A stretch of DNA of 64,000 nt, taken from Latrodectus hesperus (Eukaryota > Arthropoda > Arachnida > Araneae > Theridiidae). Every line of letters begins with the position of its first letter. Position 1 is the stretch's first letter. The position numbers and the translations under genes are program-made. Shown here in pieces: positions 44,849 through 55,893 of this stretch. The stretch lies in contig JAJQOW010000020.1 in the NCBI GenBank assembly GCA_037975125.1, forward strand, positions 806,001-870,000. Reading direction: 5' to 3'. The notes beneath the pieces were generated by a model that worked only from the letters and a program-made list of their open reading frames with translations, ran no database searches and was not told the DNA's origin.

Positions 44849-45140
44849 TTACACTAGCATACTTCCCTGTATCCAGTCCCGAGTTGGATTCTACCAGTCA
44901 GATAGAAACCACCAGGTGGAGTCTTTGTGATTTTGAAGCAGAAGATCTCCAACATTTGGTCTGCCCCCTAGTGGTATCATTTCACTTGGAGGAGATTGCG
45001 ACCAGGCCCGATTTTAATGTGCCCCATCCACCATGAACGAACACGACGGAACTTCGGTTAAGTTGGAATTCGAACTCATTACCTTTCGATAATGAAAACG
45101 ACGCCCTAACCAACGATGCCAGTGTGGCCTCCACCATGTA
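44849..45140 (-). repeat. SINE family D, copy 1
   Basis: Reverse complement of the family seen at 53008: tRNA-like head 'atcgttggttagggcgtcg', box-B-like 'gagttcgaattcc', body 'cctccaagtgaaatgatacc', and 3' end 'agcatac.ag.gtaacaacaa'. The tail is (AAC)n. Confidence 0.75.
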
Positions 45141-45445
45141 ATGTATCACCGACTTGCATAGCGGCGCAGGCGAGCTCCGGACTACACCTTAAAGTTTTGA
45201 ATATTTATCGATGACCTCGTAATTTTGAGAGATACCAAGATCTCGTTACACCTGAGTTGGCACCCTCCTCTCCAACCACCCCAGCTGAAGGATGGTTCAC
45301 AGACGAACGAGGACACGCCTCCAGCCCACGGAACTCAGTGAGGGTCCCCCTCCCAACCACTGCTCGTGGCAAATGATGCTCCACTTTGCTGATCTCAAAG
45401 GGAAGCGGCTTGAAGCTACTGACCCACTGGAGTTAGTGTATCACC
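45141..45445. repeat. unclassified GC-richer unit flanked by direct repeats
   Basis: A GC-richer segment of about 290 bp lies between 'tgtatcaccgac' (45143) and 'tgtatcaccaac' (45437), which could be a target duplication of about 12 bp with one mismatch. It contains no coding frame or tRNA-like boxes that I recognise. It may be an unrecognised retroposon. Confidence 0.35.
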
Positions 45446-45689
45446 AACATTTTGTACCATAAGCCAGATATCCTTGACAAATGCTACACTCAACGTTCAA
45501 ATTATAAATGAGCTTCCTTCTGATCACCTCTTAATTTTTACTGTATTTGGAAAACCCACAATTAATAGACGCATTTACAAATTTTAGAAACATTTTCTTG
45601 GCAATACAGTTTTTTATTTTTGGAAATCGAAATAGTTAAAAAGTATATGAAGGAAAAAAATTTAAACAATTCGTAATTGTATTATTCAA

Positions 45690-46100
45690 GCAGATGAACT
45701 TTACATGCAATACGCCATACACTCCAGATCATATAAACCCAGAACCGATGTAAAAAACCTTATCAGACATCGAAATTGGGTTAGAAAAATATTCCAAAGA
45801 TGTAGAAAATATATCAAAAGAGTTATGAATAGACGTAACGCTATCAGGAAAAAAGAAAAGCACTGAAAATTATCACAATAAATGGGAATACATAATTAGT
45901 AACTTGCATTCTCAAGACAGCTCCATTTGGAAAGTGACACACTTTCTAAAGAGAAATGTAATTATTAATAGAATGCACCACAGCACTTATTTATTCTGAT
46001 AAAAGAAAAGCTGAAACTCGTGAATTTTTTTATGGAAATAGAATTTACTGAAAATCGCTACCCAAGTAATGATAAATTCGAAGAGACAGTATGCAAAAAA

Positions 46101-46186
<86 letters not shown>

Positions 46187-46315
46187 CAAGAAAATATTCT
46201 AAACAATTTTAGAAGCATCAGTATCAATACATTCTTAAAAATTATTGAAAAATTAATTAAAAGCAAAGTTCCAAGAAATTATGGAATCTCTGAAATACCA
46301 CGTTAAGGAACTGCT
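45690..46315 (+). pseudogene. Jockey-like ORF2 fragment (linker before the RT)
   Basis: In plus-strand frames broken by stops the sequence reads IRNWVRKIFQRCRKYIKRVM, then NLHSQDSSIWKVTHFLKRN, TYLFSDKRKAETREFF and FRSISINTFLKIIEKLIKSK. The order matches the segment between endonuclease and reverse transcriptase in the LINE at 24955 (for example HDRSIWKAVSMFKKKP then YTDKQKTEAMADVF). A (TA)n tract at 46103-46183 has expanded within it. It is a decayed fragment with no ends visible. Confidence 0.6.
46103..46183. repeat. (TA)n microsatellite
   Basis: About 81 bp of uninterrupted AT dinucleotide repeats within the LINE fragment. Confidence 0.9.
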
Positions 46316-46338
46316 ATGCGTACTGCTGGAAAAACGCA

Positions 46339-46688
46339 TGTGTCCAGCCTAGTGGTCATGGCATTGGTCTTCCGTCTGGAAGGGCGGGGTGCGATTCCCA
46401 TTGTCGTTAACGACCCACCGAATATATACGTTGTATGTGGTTGTTTAATCTGTCGAATTGAAAGTCCTGTGGTCGGTCATTGAGCAATTACCATGGGTGT
46501 AATGGTCTGAAGATACTTTCTTCCCCTTACAGGTCAAAATGGCGGAAGTGGATTTTTTGGTGGTTCCATCTATCTGAGGAATCTCAGAGCACTTTCATCT
46601 TTCTGGATCTTTGATTGAACGGAACTCTCTTGGCTTAAATTCACAAAGCCAATGGCATAGCGAGCTTGGCTTGTCCAAGTGTAATAAT
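46339..46688 (+). repeat. SINE family E, copy 1 with target duplication
   Basis: A 350-bp tRNA-derived SINE: box-A-like 'tagtggtcatggcattgg', box B 'gggtgcgattccc', a body with 'acgacccaccgaatatata' and 'gtggttccatctatct', 3' end 'cttggcttgtccaagtg' and a (TAA)n tail. A perfect 9-bp duplication, aaaaacgca, flanks it (46330-46338, 46689-46697). It lies just downstream of the LINE fragment. Confidence 0.8.
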
Positions 46689-46697
46689 AAAAACGCA

Positions 46698-47285
46698 ACC
46701 AAAACCACAATATAAACGCAACTATTCCAGATAAATATGGTCTTAATATTTTACTGTCTAGTTTATTAAAAATTTTCAAAAAATTACCCTTCAGCAAATT
46801 ATACTACTTCTATGATTTTTAACCAGCACAATAATATGGTTTTTGCCAAGATTGTTCCACCTCAATACAGTTGCTCAGAATTTTAGAATTTGCAAGACAA
46901 AATACTCACATAACAAAATTGGCAAACAGGGTATAGAGATTAAAACTTTTTTCACTGATATCACACTGATCTTACACTTACTTTGATCACTGATCTTACA
47001 CTTTCAATCACATCTTGAAAGAACATTCAAAATAAATTTAATGTTTGCTCTGCAGTAAGATGTATTGAAGCTGGTTTAATATCTCAGATGTTGCTCTGGT
47101 AGTTCACACAGGCTGACCAAGGCAGGGGTGTGGTATGGGGTATGGGTGTCCCAAATCAAATAAAAAGTTTATTTCACGTTACCTTTAATAAACTTTCTTT
47201 AAACAAAACATCAGTATAGTGAAAAATCTGTCACTTTTAAAATTATCGTATGAACGCCAAAAATTTATATTTCCTTAATCCACTG
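46698..47285. other. AT-rich stretch
   Basis: No gene recognised. The region may include more of the decayed LINE that precedes the SINE, but no motif can be assigned. Confidence 0.4.
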
Positions 47286-47535
47286 CTTTTTTAGGGCTGA
47301 ATGCCCTAAAAAAGTGCCCATCTCTGTTTTCCTGGCCTTGTGGTGCAAAGCATATGTCCCGATTAGATGGTCAGCGTAACGTGAAACACCCAGTGTTTAG
47401 TTCCCAATCATGCTTGGTACTCAGTTTATCGACCCACTGAAGGAGTGAAGGACGAGTCGACCTTGCCCAGCCAGAAGATTGAAGCTCGGGCCTTGAGAGC
47501 GCGAAACGCTACCACTAAGCCACCGGGTAGCTAAG
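47286..47535 (-). repeat. SINE family B, copy 3
   Basis: Reverse complement matches family B: head 'acccggtggcttagtggtagc', body 'ctcactccttcagtgggtcga'-like sequence, 'aagcatgattgggaactaa' and 'atgctttgcaccacaaggcc'. At its 3' side a 12-bp perfect hairpin (47286-47314, arms cttttttagggc) has formed or been captured. Confidence 0.75.
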
Positions 47536-48339
47536 CTCTAAGTGAGAAAAACTCACTAAGGAACTGATTCCGTAATTTAAGGTGTTCCATGCTTGGCGAA
47601 AATATTTTTAAGCACTTTTTTTCAACGTTTTTCTTGGCTGTGTAAAAACATCATGCAGGTTTCTTACTTACATTATATTAGTAAAACCATTAGCGAATGA
47701 GCCGTGGCTCTGCAATTGACGACTTATATCCTAATATATTGCCTTCCAGAATTCAGAAAATTTGTAGAGCATCAATTTATATAAAATTTCAACGATAATT
47801 GAAAATAATTTAGGTATAAATTGTCTTTTAATAAAACCTTTTTTCGTGTTATTGTAAATGCCCAAGTCTGGTAAAATTTAGACTTTAGCAGTGCATCCGA
47901 GCGGCTTATCAGTAATATGCCATTTCACTTGCAGTGATCAAGTGCGAAAAGGGGCCTCCCGTTGCACGAGTATTCTCGTAATGTACGAATGATTCGCGTT
48001 TAGCTGCTCTCGTTAAAGGCGGTTCAAATTGAATATTAAGGAAAAAATATGCTGTGAACAAAACACGTGATCTTGCTTCCAAACAATACTTTATGGAAAG
48101 AAGTTATAAACCATAGTAAAGTAGTCTAAGCATCATGCAGTTTGTACAATGTTCTCCATTGTCAATATATGTGTAAGAAATGTTCTTAAAATTCAAAAAC
48201 TTGGAACACAAATTTAATAAAATAATTTAATTAAATTTTATAAGAACACAACTGATACAATGTGCAAACGCGTACTCGAAATGGAACAGCGAACTGTACA
48301 AATCATTCTAAATGTCGCAGTACAGAAATATAACAGGGA
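47536..48339. other. gene-free stretch
   Basis: Mostly AT-rich, with a GC-richer patch at 47880-48020 that matches nothing I recognise. Confidence 0.45.
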
Positions 48340-48430
48340 GAATCCCATCTTTATACAAACGAGGGACAAAAAATCACGTAATGTGTTATACGAATACCGT
48401 GTTACAGGAATTGCTGTATACAGAGTGCGT
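48340..48430. repeat. pogo/Tigger-like terminal sequence (partial)
   Basis: 'gtgttatacgaataccgtgtt' here resembles 'gtgttataagaatgccgtgtc' at 54367. Both belong to a style of terminal sequence common in pogo/Tigger derivatives. Only one end is evident at each site. Confidence 0.35.
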
Positions 48431-48738
48431 AAAAATAAGATTAAAATAGTTTTTTTTTATCTGATCTTATGCCTGTAATTATGATGTCATGAATGAAGAT
48501 TCTGTCGATGGAATTGTATTCAATTGTTTTTCAAAGAATTACAAGAGAAAAATTGGTATCTATACCATTTCACAAATGAAATCTCATGTGAAGAAACTGA
48601 TTTATGTTCAATTTTCTCAATAACTATTGAAGAGATTTCAATAATATTTAAAAATTATTCTGACACTATTTAAAAAGAGAATATAAAATAATGAAATTTA
48701 TAAGTAAGAAAATGATGGCATGTTTCTGTTTAATACAA

Positions 48739-48794
48739 CTATTTTAATACTTCCTATTAACAGTTGCAACGGGTAATAGGAAGTATTAAAATAG
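48739..48794. repeat. 56-bp perfect hairpin
   Basis: Perfect 21-nt arms (48739-48759 and 48774-48794) with a 14-nt loop. Origin unknown. Confidence 0.75.
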
Positions 48795-49352
48795 AGATTG
48801 ATTGCCAAGACATTTTGAATTATAAAATATAGGTGTTGAGGAAAACGATATGAGCATTTGAGGAAAAATAGCCTTTAGTGCCCTTTTGGGAAGAAGGACG
48901 CCACCTGGTGGATGAAGAAGTACACGTCTGCTTCTAGCAATGAGAGAAGACTGGTGCCACATATATTTTTATGTTAAAAATGGGTTATTCTGTAATTTCG
49001 GAAGAGGCGTGAGTGTCCTATTGCAGGAGCCTCAGTCTTCTAGGTGCTGGGGAAGAGTAGTTTCAATTGTGATTCCGGCATGGTTAAAATACCGGAAAAG
49101 TTCATCTAAAAAGTACACTAGTCGAAAGGCGAAACTAAATGACAGTGGCTAAAAAACACAAAACCTCGGAGATGAACACACATCTGCTGGAAGCAGTTCC
49201 GCCCGGGATCAACTGAATATGGCAAATATTCATGATTTCAAAATCATTCATTACACCATGCAATGCTTCGAAGCAACGAGTAGGAGCATTAAAATTAGAC
49301 GCAAGAATAATTGGGAAGTATAATAATGTCAAATCAATCTTCTTTCCCATTA
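48795..49352. other. gene-free stretch
   Basis: GC-richer patches (48890-49130) without coding motifs. Nothing recognised. Confidence 0.4.
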
Positions 49353-49360
49353 CTCCAGAA

Positions 49361-49534
49361 CAGTGGTTCTCAAACATTCTTGTCCAATCGCCTTTTTTCC
49401 AGAAAAAAATGCTATTTCGCGCCCCCTAGAAATTCTCCCTAATAGTTATTCATCCTCCGAATGTATTTTTGGAGATCACCCTGAATCGCTACAACACCCA
49501 CTAGGGGGTGGAGGAGTCCACTTTGGGAATGCTG
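49361..49534. mobile_element. hAT-like MITE (174 bp)
   Basis: Left end CAGTGGTTCTCAAAC and right end 'ctttgggaatgctg' form an imperfect inverted repeat in the style of Charlie/Blackjack-type hAT MITEs. 'cgcgccccctagaa' and 'ccactagggggtgg' lie inside. Flanking 8-mers ctccagaa (49353-49360) and atccagac (49535-49542) share six central bases, fitting an 8-bp hAT duplication that has decayed. Confidence 0.65.
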
Positions 49535-49569
49535 ATCCAGACAAATATTTGTTGTGCTTACGTTTGGCA

Positions 49570-49895
49570 AATGCAGCCTCGAGATGAGTGCTGTCGGCCT
49601 ATGCATTGCGAAGGTTCAGTAACGATCTGGAGTGTGATGACAACCTTGGCCCATTTGCTGTTCCGAATGGCCATGTGACCACACAGGATTATGCTGATAT
49701 TCTGGTAGATTCACATAACGGTGCAAACTGTGTTTCCTGATGAACAGTCTTCCAAGATAATAATGTTCACACTTAGGGAGTTGTTCGAGATTGGTTTTAG
49801 AACGCGGCCATGAATTAGAACACCTCACGTGTCCCTATCGGTCCCCAGACCTCAATGTAGTTGGTCTGTTTTGTGAAACAAGCTGCTAATCGATC
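49570..49895 (+). pseudogene. Tc1-like transposase relic
   Basis: Pieces in shifting plus-strand frames read LGPFAV-like 'TLAHLLFRM', GHVTTQDYADILVDSHN, then QDNNVHT and GVVRDWF (second catalytic Asp region), and CPYRSPDLNVVGLF, the block that precedes the third catalytic residue. The usual 'VVENLW' is replaced by VVGLF, so the Glu is lost. It is heavily decayed and lacks both ends. Confidence 0.6.
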
Positions 49896-50471
49896 AACCT
49901 TCCACGGACATTTTCTGAATAAGGGACTCTTTTTCCAATTTGAGTGGGAACGTATCCATTCGAACGCTGTACATCTCTTGTACTTGATAATTCCACGTCG
50001 GATACAAGTTGTAATTCATGCAGAAGGGGAGCCATTAATAAAAGAAATTCTCTTTTCTCAGTCGTTCACATTATTTTTCTTAAGCCCTGTGGACCAGCTG
50101 ATCTTCGTATACACTTCTGACAGCAGCTCATTTCCTGAGTACTTGTGCCCCAACTCAAAAATGTTTTACTGCTAGACATACGCTTATTTCTTCTTTATCA
50201 ATCACCAGGACCCTTAAATCTTTCCTTGCAAAAAGTAAATTAATTGCTTTTGCTCTACGGTTTTAATTCACTTCACTTCGTACCAAGATTATACAACTCG
50301 TCACCTTTAATAAACATAATAACGACTTTTACTAATTTTGAGTCCATTTTCGATCAATAAATATCAGGTACATTTTACTTTAACATTTGTTTTAGAATAT
50401 ATTTCGGAAATTTTTTTGTAGGTGAACCTTCTCATCTTTCTTGCCTGGTTCTTTAGTTAAAAAGAACCAAG
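49896..50471. other. gene-free stretch
   Basis: No gene or classified repeat recognised. Confidence 0.45.
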
Positions 50472-50485
50472 TATATCCTCTGGCA

Positions 50486-50737
50486 TAAGCCCGGTGGCTT
50501 TGTGGTATCATTTCACGCTCCCAAGGCCGAGGTTCGATATTCGGGCGAGTCAAGGTCAACTCAGCCTTTTTATCTCTTTATTGAGTCTATAAACTGAATA
50601 CCAAGCATGCTTGGGAACTAAACACTCGTTAGGCTGACCTCCTAATCGGGACATATGCTTCGCACCCCAGGGTCTCTCGGTCAGGAAAACAGAGATGGGC
50701 AGTGCAAGCCTTTGCCCACATGGGTTTTAGTTTAGTT
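50486..50737 (+). repeat. SINE family B, copy 4 (reference copy, 14-bp target duplication)
   Basis: 252 bp: tRNA-like head 'gcccggtggctttgtggtatc', box B 'gaggttcgatattcgg', palindromic 'caagcatgcttgggaacta', 'gggacatatgcttcgcac' and a T-rich end 'ttttagtttagtt'. The perfect 14-bp duplication tatatcctctggca (50472-50485, 50738-50751) fixes both ends of the family and shows that it retrotransposed. Confidence 0.85.
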
Positions 50738-50751
50738 TATATCCTCTGGCA

Positions 50752-51485
50752 CAATGAGTGTCAACAAACTTCAAAATGTGAAAGCATTTCGAGAGATTGT
50801 TGTTAGTTAGACTATAGCTTGAATTTGCGTAATTGAAATTACAGACTAAAAAAAGAAACATTCAGTGTCATTTAGAATGATTGCATTGATAGGAAAAGCT
50901 TGCATTAATTCTCCTAGATATCGCTTGCACAAAGCATGTAATTTAATTTTAAGTTACACTCACGTGGGTTTCCTTATCACTATTTTTTTAAATGATTGAT
51001 AACGCATTGCGAAAGGAATGATCTATATTTGTTGACATCCACTTTCGAAGATAAACTGCGATCATTTAAAGAGACACCTGATAAGATTTCAGGCTTTCTG
51101 TTGTTAAGTACTGATAAAACTGAATTCACAGACTCCTCAACCTTCTGGTGTTATCAGGTGTTAAAATTCGATAAGTAAACAAGCCAACTTTCCCATTCCT
51201 GTAACAATGGGTAGAAGGAGAGGCTCAGATAAACAACGGCTGTGACACAAATTCTAATCGAAAATGAAACAACAAAATGAGAAGATGATTTCCTTCTCTT
51301 TACTTGAATTTAGAACCAAATTTCTTTAACAATTTCTTGTTTTAAGTAACCAGTATAAGTTCGTATCATTCAATTTCAAAAGTCTCTCTTTATAAATTGG
51401 AAATATGATATAAATTATCTTTACAATAAGTACTTTGAAGGGACCTTGATCACATTGTCTGAGATGATCAGTAACTTAGTTAAAG
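50752..51485. other. gene-free stretch
   Basis: No gene or repeat recognised. Confidence 0.45.
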
Positions 51486-51496
51486 GAAATTATTCG

Positions 51497-51849
51497 TTTT
51501 TATTATTTATGACACTTGGACAAGCCAAGCTCCCTATACCGTTAGCTATACGAATTTAAGTTAGTAAGGCGCGTCTTTCTTTTGACCAAAGACCCCGAAT
51601 GTGAAAGTACGAGTTTGCTCTAAACTCCTCCAATAGATGGCACCACCACAACCACAAATTTGACATTGATCTGAAGGCGGAGGAAATTTTCCCCAGACAC
51701 CCATGCTAACTGCTCAACGACCCACCACACAACTTTCGATTCAACAGATTTAACAAGCACGTACATCGCATGTACTCGGTGGGTCTTTGGCGGCATTGGG
51801 AATCGAACTTCTGGACGGAAGGCCGAGGCTACCACGGCACAGGATTATT
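51497..51849 (-). repeat. SINE family E, copy 2
   Basis: The reverse complement aligns with 46339-46688 along its full length: 'tggtagcctcggccttccgtc', 'gttcgattccca', 'acccaccgagtacat', 'ggtgccatctattggagg', 'agcttggcttgtccaagtgt', (TAA)n tail. The flanks gaaattattcg (51486-51496) and gaaatatttcg (51850-51860) may be an 11-bp duplication with two mismatches. Confidence 0.78.
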
Positions 51850-51860
51850 GAAATATTTCG

Positions 51861-52469
51861 AAGAGTGTCTGCAGAAATCATTTATGTTCGATGCTCGTTT
51901 TTAAGAACTTGTGAAAACAATAAAACAGTTAGCAAAATAGAAAAATAACGTATTAGATTATTAAAATCTAATATTTTTTTTTACCAAGCTACTTTTTATT
52001 TATGAATAAGGTACTATTAGAAAAAGTTATTTAGAATGTTCTGTAAGAGAAACACGTGCAAAATAAGATTCATACTTAAAAACATTATTTTCTTACACTT
52101 CATGGATAACAGTAGGCAAAGAAATCATTTATCTCTTTTTCTGCTTAAAAACTACATTTTAAAAAATATATTATTCCGTGTTTTTCAAATAACAAAAACA
52201 TCTCGCTGTTTTTTCCTCAAAAAAGCACTTTAGTCCTGTTGTCCATTCAGCTACTTGTTTTCCAGGCGGTCTTTGCACAGCATCATTTTCTTGTTCGATA
52301 CCCGAAAACGCTTTCCTGTTCTCATTCATTAATCCTATTCACTCATTATTTATTATTATATTTCTTCCCCACATATCACACATATAATTCTATATTAAAT
52401 AATCTTAAGAAGAAATTTCAAGCAGCAAAACTTGAATGTATCGCTTTATTGTTTATTAATGAATCAAGC
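51861..52469. other. AT-rich gene-free stretch
   Basis: No gene recognised. Confidence 0.5.
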
Positions 52470-52478
52470 TCTTAAGCT

Positions 52479-52765
52479 GACCCATGACTGAATGATTAGC
52501 GTTCCTGAGCTGTGGGTCCCGGGTTCAAATCCTGGTTCAGGGATTCATATTTCCTTCTCTCTGTTTCTCTGTCCCTTTGTTCTGAAATGATGTATGAATG
52601 CGGCCCTCCCTATAAACGGGTTTGTGGTGGTATGGCGTGAGTAATGCTACTCGCCTCCGTGACTTGGTTCACAGGTGTCCACTGGGTAACGACAAATGAG
52701 TAGCAGTTTCCGGCGTTGTTGTGGTGAAAGGTAAGTTACCTAAGTGTCTGCTTTATTAAAAACGT
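52479..52765 (+). repeat. SINE family C, copy 2 with target duplication
   Basis: 287 bp: head 'actgaatgattagcgttcctg', box B 'cgggttcaaatcctgg', body 'ctataaacgggtttgtggtgg', 3' part 'gtagcagtttccggcg' ending in an A-rich tail. The 9-bp duplication tcttaagct flanks it (52470-52478, 52766-52774). Confidence 0.8.
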
Positions 52766-53007
52766 TCTTAAGCTTTATATAAAAAAGAAATAAAAAAAAG
52801 AAAATTATTGGTCAGAAACAAAAATTCACAAAAAAAGAGATTTTGCAAAATTGGTTAATATGAGTGAATAGTATCATGGTGTCTATGGTGTCAGGGAAGA
52901 TCATGAAAATGAGCGTCTACTCCATTAAAACGAGTCTTAATATAGCGGAAGGGCAACTCTTTTGTGTGATGTTGATTGATATGGTTTGCAGCTTGAACAA
53001 GAAGTTT

Positions 53008-53272
53008 CATTCCTGGGCCGCGGTTGGTTAGGGCGTCGTTCTCATTATCGGAAGGTAGTGAATTCGAAACCCGGCTTCACCGAAAATTCTTCAGGCGGCT
53101 GGTAAAAAATTGGGCGTGGTCGAAATGTCCTCCAAGTGAAATGATACCTCTGGACGTGGCAGGCCAAGTATTGGGGGTCTTCTGCTTGGTCCCTACTTCA
53201 AAATCCCGAAGATTCCCCCTGGCTGCTTCTATCAAACTGCAGAGACAAACTCAATAGCATGCTGCTGCAACA
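53008..53272 (+). repeat. SINE family D, copy 2
   Basis: Head 'ggttggttagggcgtcgttc', box-B-like 'gtgaattcgaaaccc', body 'tcctccaagtgaaatgatacc' and 'tcttctgcttggtccct', 3' end 'agcatgctgctgcaacaacaa'. The tail is (AAC)n. No clean duplication found. Confidence 0.75.
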
Positions 53273-53795
53273 ACAAGCGATGCTTTAAATGGACTCAACC
53301 ACTTTTTGGATACCTCCAAATCCACAAATTCTTGAACCAAAAACCCGCTCATTCATTCATGAAGGATTGAAATAAAGTGATTTGTAGAAATGAATCACTG
53401 TCTCAGAAAAAAATGGTTTTCTAGTGCAAGATGCAATCTTTTAATATGTTAAGGACAAGAAATAAATCATATTTACGAAGTGTGATAAATCTTGCTCTTG
53501 TTTGGTTTCCATAATGTATAGGAATCTCAGTTTGAGTGAGTAAAATTATGAAAGCGGAAAGTTGGGAAATAAAAATGTGTAGCTTGATAATGTTTTAGGA
53601 TATGCATCTCGTTGATAATATTATTTTATATAAATTATTTATTTTGACTGAAATTGACATATTTATGTTAATATTTTCCTATTGAATTTACAAAAATAAA
53701 ATGTGAATGTGTTTTTCAAGTTCAACTCTAAATTGTATGTTTCAATATTGTATTTCAATAAGTTTCTTGCAATAATTTTATCAATACTGTAAAAA
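53273..53795. other. AT-rich gene-free stretch
   Basis: No gene recognised. Confidence 0.45.
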
Positions 53796-54020
53796 ATGCT
53801 GTTGTTGTACTAGTATGCTTCCTCTTGCCCTGAGCTTGGCTGTACCAATTAGATAGACGGGTGGAGTCTTCTTCGTTTATGCTCAATACTTGGACTGCCA
53901 CCCCAGAGGTATCATTTCACTCGGAGGACAATGCGACCACGCTAAGCATGTCCCAGCCTCCTAGCGCAAACATGACGGATCTTTGGTTAAGATGGGATTC
54001 GAATCATGATACATTTTGCA
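53796..54020 (-). repeat. SINE family D, copy 3
   Basis: The reverse complement matches the family D body and 3' end ('gattcgaatcccatctt', 'tcctccgagtgaaatgatacc', 'agcatactagtacaacaac'). The head is partly replaced by the adjoining (TA)n tract. Confidence 0.7.
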
Positions 54021-54026
54021 ATACGG

Positions 54027-54415
<389 letters not shown>

Positions 54416-54739
54416 ACTAAAATAAACAACTTTAAAAAAAAAACGATTTTCTGCTATTCGGGAGCACATCACAGCTATTCCTATAAGCACCCTATGGTTT
54501 TTTGTATCTATCAGCACAAATTAATGTAGATCAAGCAACATGGAGAAAATGTTTCCTTTCATTACCTTCCGAGTTCTTCTTTCAAGGGTGGCCGCTGTAC
54601 AGTTATCAGGAGATTTTTCTAATAATGAAATATTACATTCCTCTTACATCTTCACCTATTCAATGTGTCCACCGAGATTTTTTCTTGTCTTGGGAAACGA
54701 TTTCACAGAAAGGAAGGAAACATATCTACTTAAAAAAAA

Positions 54740-54925
54740 GTGGCCTAACAGCCCACAGGGGGCTCATATCTGTTTTAGTGGCCGAGGGCCGCGATGCACA
54801 TGTCCCGGCTATAGGTGATCAGCTTAACCCCTAGCATTTAGTTCCCAAGCATGCTTGGGAACCAATTTTATCGACCCACTGAAGGGAGGAACGCCTTGGG
54901 AGCTGCCACTGAGTCACGGGGCTCA
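54740..54925 (-). repeat. SINE family B, copy 5
   Basis: The reverse complement carries 'gccccgtgactcagtggcagc', 'cttcagtgggtcgataaaa', 'caagcatgcttgggaacta' and 'gggacatgtgcatcgcggc'. It is somewhat shortened in the box-B region compared with the copy at 50486. Confidence 0.72.
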
Positions 54926-55882
54926 TATCAGTCTCTTAGAAGATCCTTTCAAAATATTGATTACAGGGCCTTAATCTGTAAGTGTTTAGATTTATACTAG
55001 TAACTATTAATTATATGCGTAATTATTTAAAGTAAACTGAGAGAAGATTGAATTCCGGTTTGATCTTAGCCGAACCCACACCCTTAGCCAATCTTGATAG
55101 CACTACTTCGATACAGTAGATATGGTAAGCCAAACTATTTCTGGAATTTCGTTCTGAATTAGTGTTTTTTTTTTTTTTGTCGCCAAGGGTGGGGGTTCTT
55201 TTAGGAGTTTACTGTAATTTCCCTGTGAAGTTGCGATGTTATTCCACGCACAGAAATAATGTGGCTTCCAGAGAGCATGGTGTTGTTTTTCTATTTTTTA
55301 AAATTGTCATCTTTACGTTACTGGTGGAAGAACAGAAAAATACTTGCATCACTATTTAAACAGTGTAACATTTAATTTTTTAAAAAAGATGTTATCATTT
55401 TTTTAAATAACGCGTTTTCGCCTTTTCCAATGCATTGCCGGTCGGAAATACATTGAAATGCGGATGAAACTGATAATACTGAAAGGAGTTTCTCAGAGGA
55501 CTCTTTTGATTTCCTCTGGTTAATATGTGAAGATTTCGGTTCGCGATGCAAAACTGCTCTTAAACAAGGGAACTGTTTCCTGATGTGAACTTTTTTATGA
55601 GTTTATTAATATAGAATTTCAAGTTTTCACACTTAATGTTGTATCAGAGACGATTTTTTTTTACTTATGCCGAATGTAAAAAAATATCTAAGATCTTTCA
55701 GTGTTTTCATCGCATTAATTAAATATTTATAGTTTGGATTCATAACTAGCTTTGAACGTAAATTATGTTTCGAGATGTATATTCTTTTATATACTGTAGA
55801 ATTTGCTGCTTTCATTTTTATCTTTTATTCATTTTTTTCATACTTTGTAAAAAATTCATTCTTAATACATCCACTACTCCTT
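54926..55882. other. gene-free stretch
   Basis: AT-rich with short GC-richer patches. Nothing recognised. Confidence 0.45.
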
Positions 55883-55893
55883 ACTTCTGTTCC

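Noticed and set aside
52485..52555. Possible tRNA gene
   Set aside because: The tRNA-like boxes belong to the head of SINE family C; the sequence does not close into a cloverleaf and is followed by the SINE body. The same applies to the heads of families A, B, D and E.
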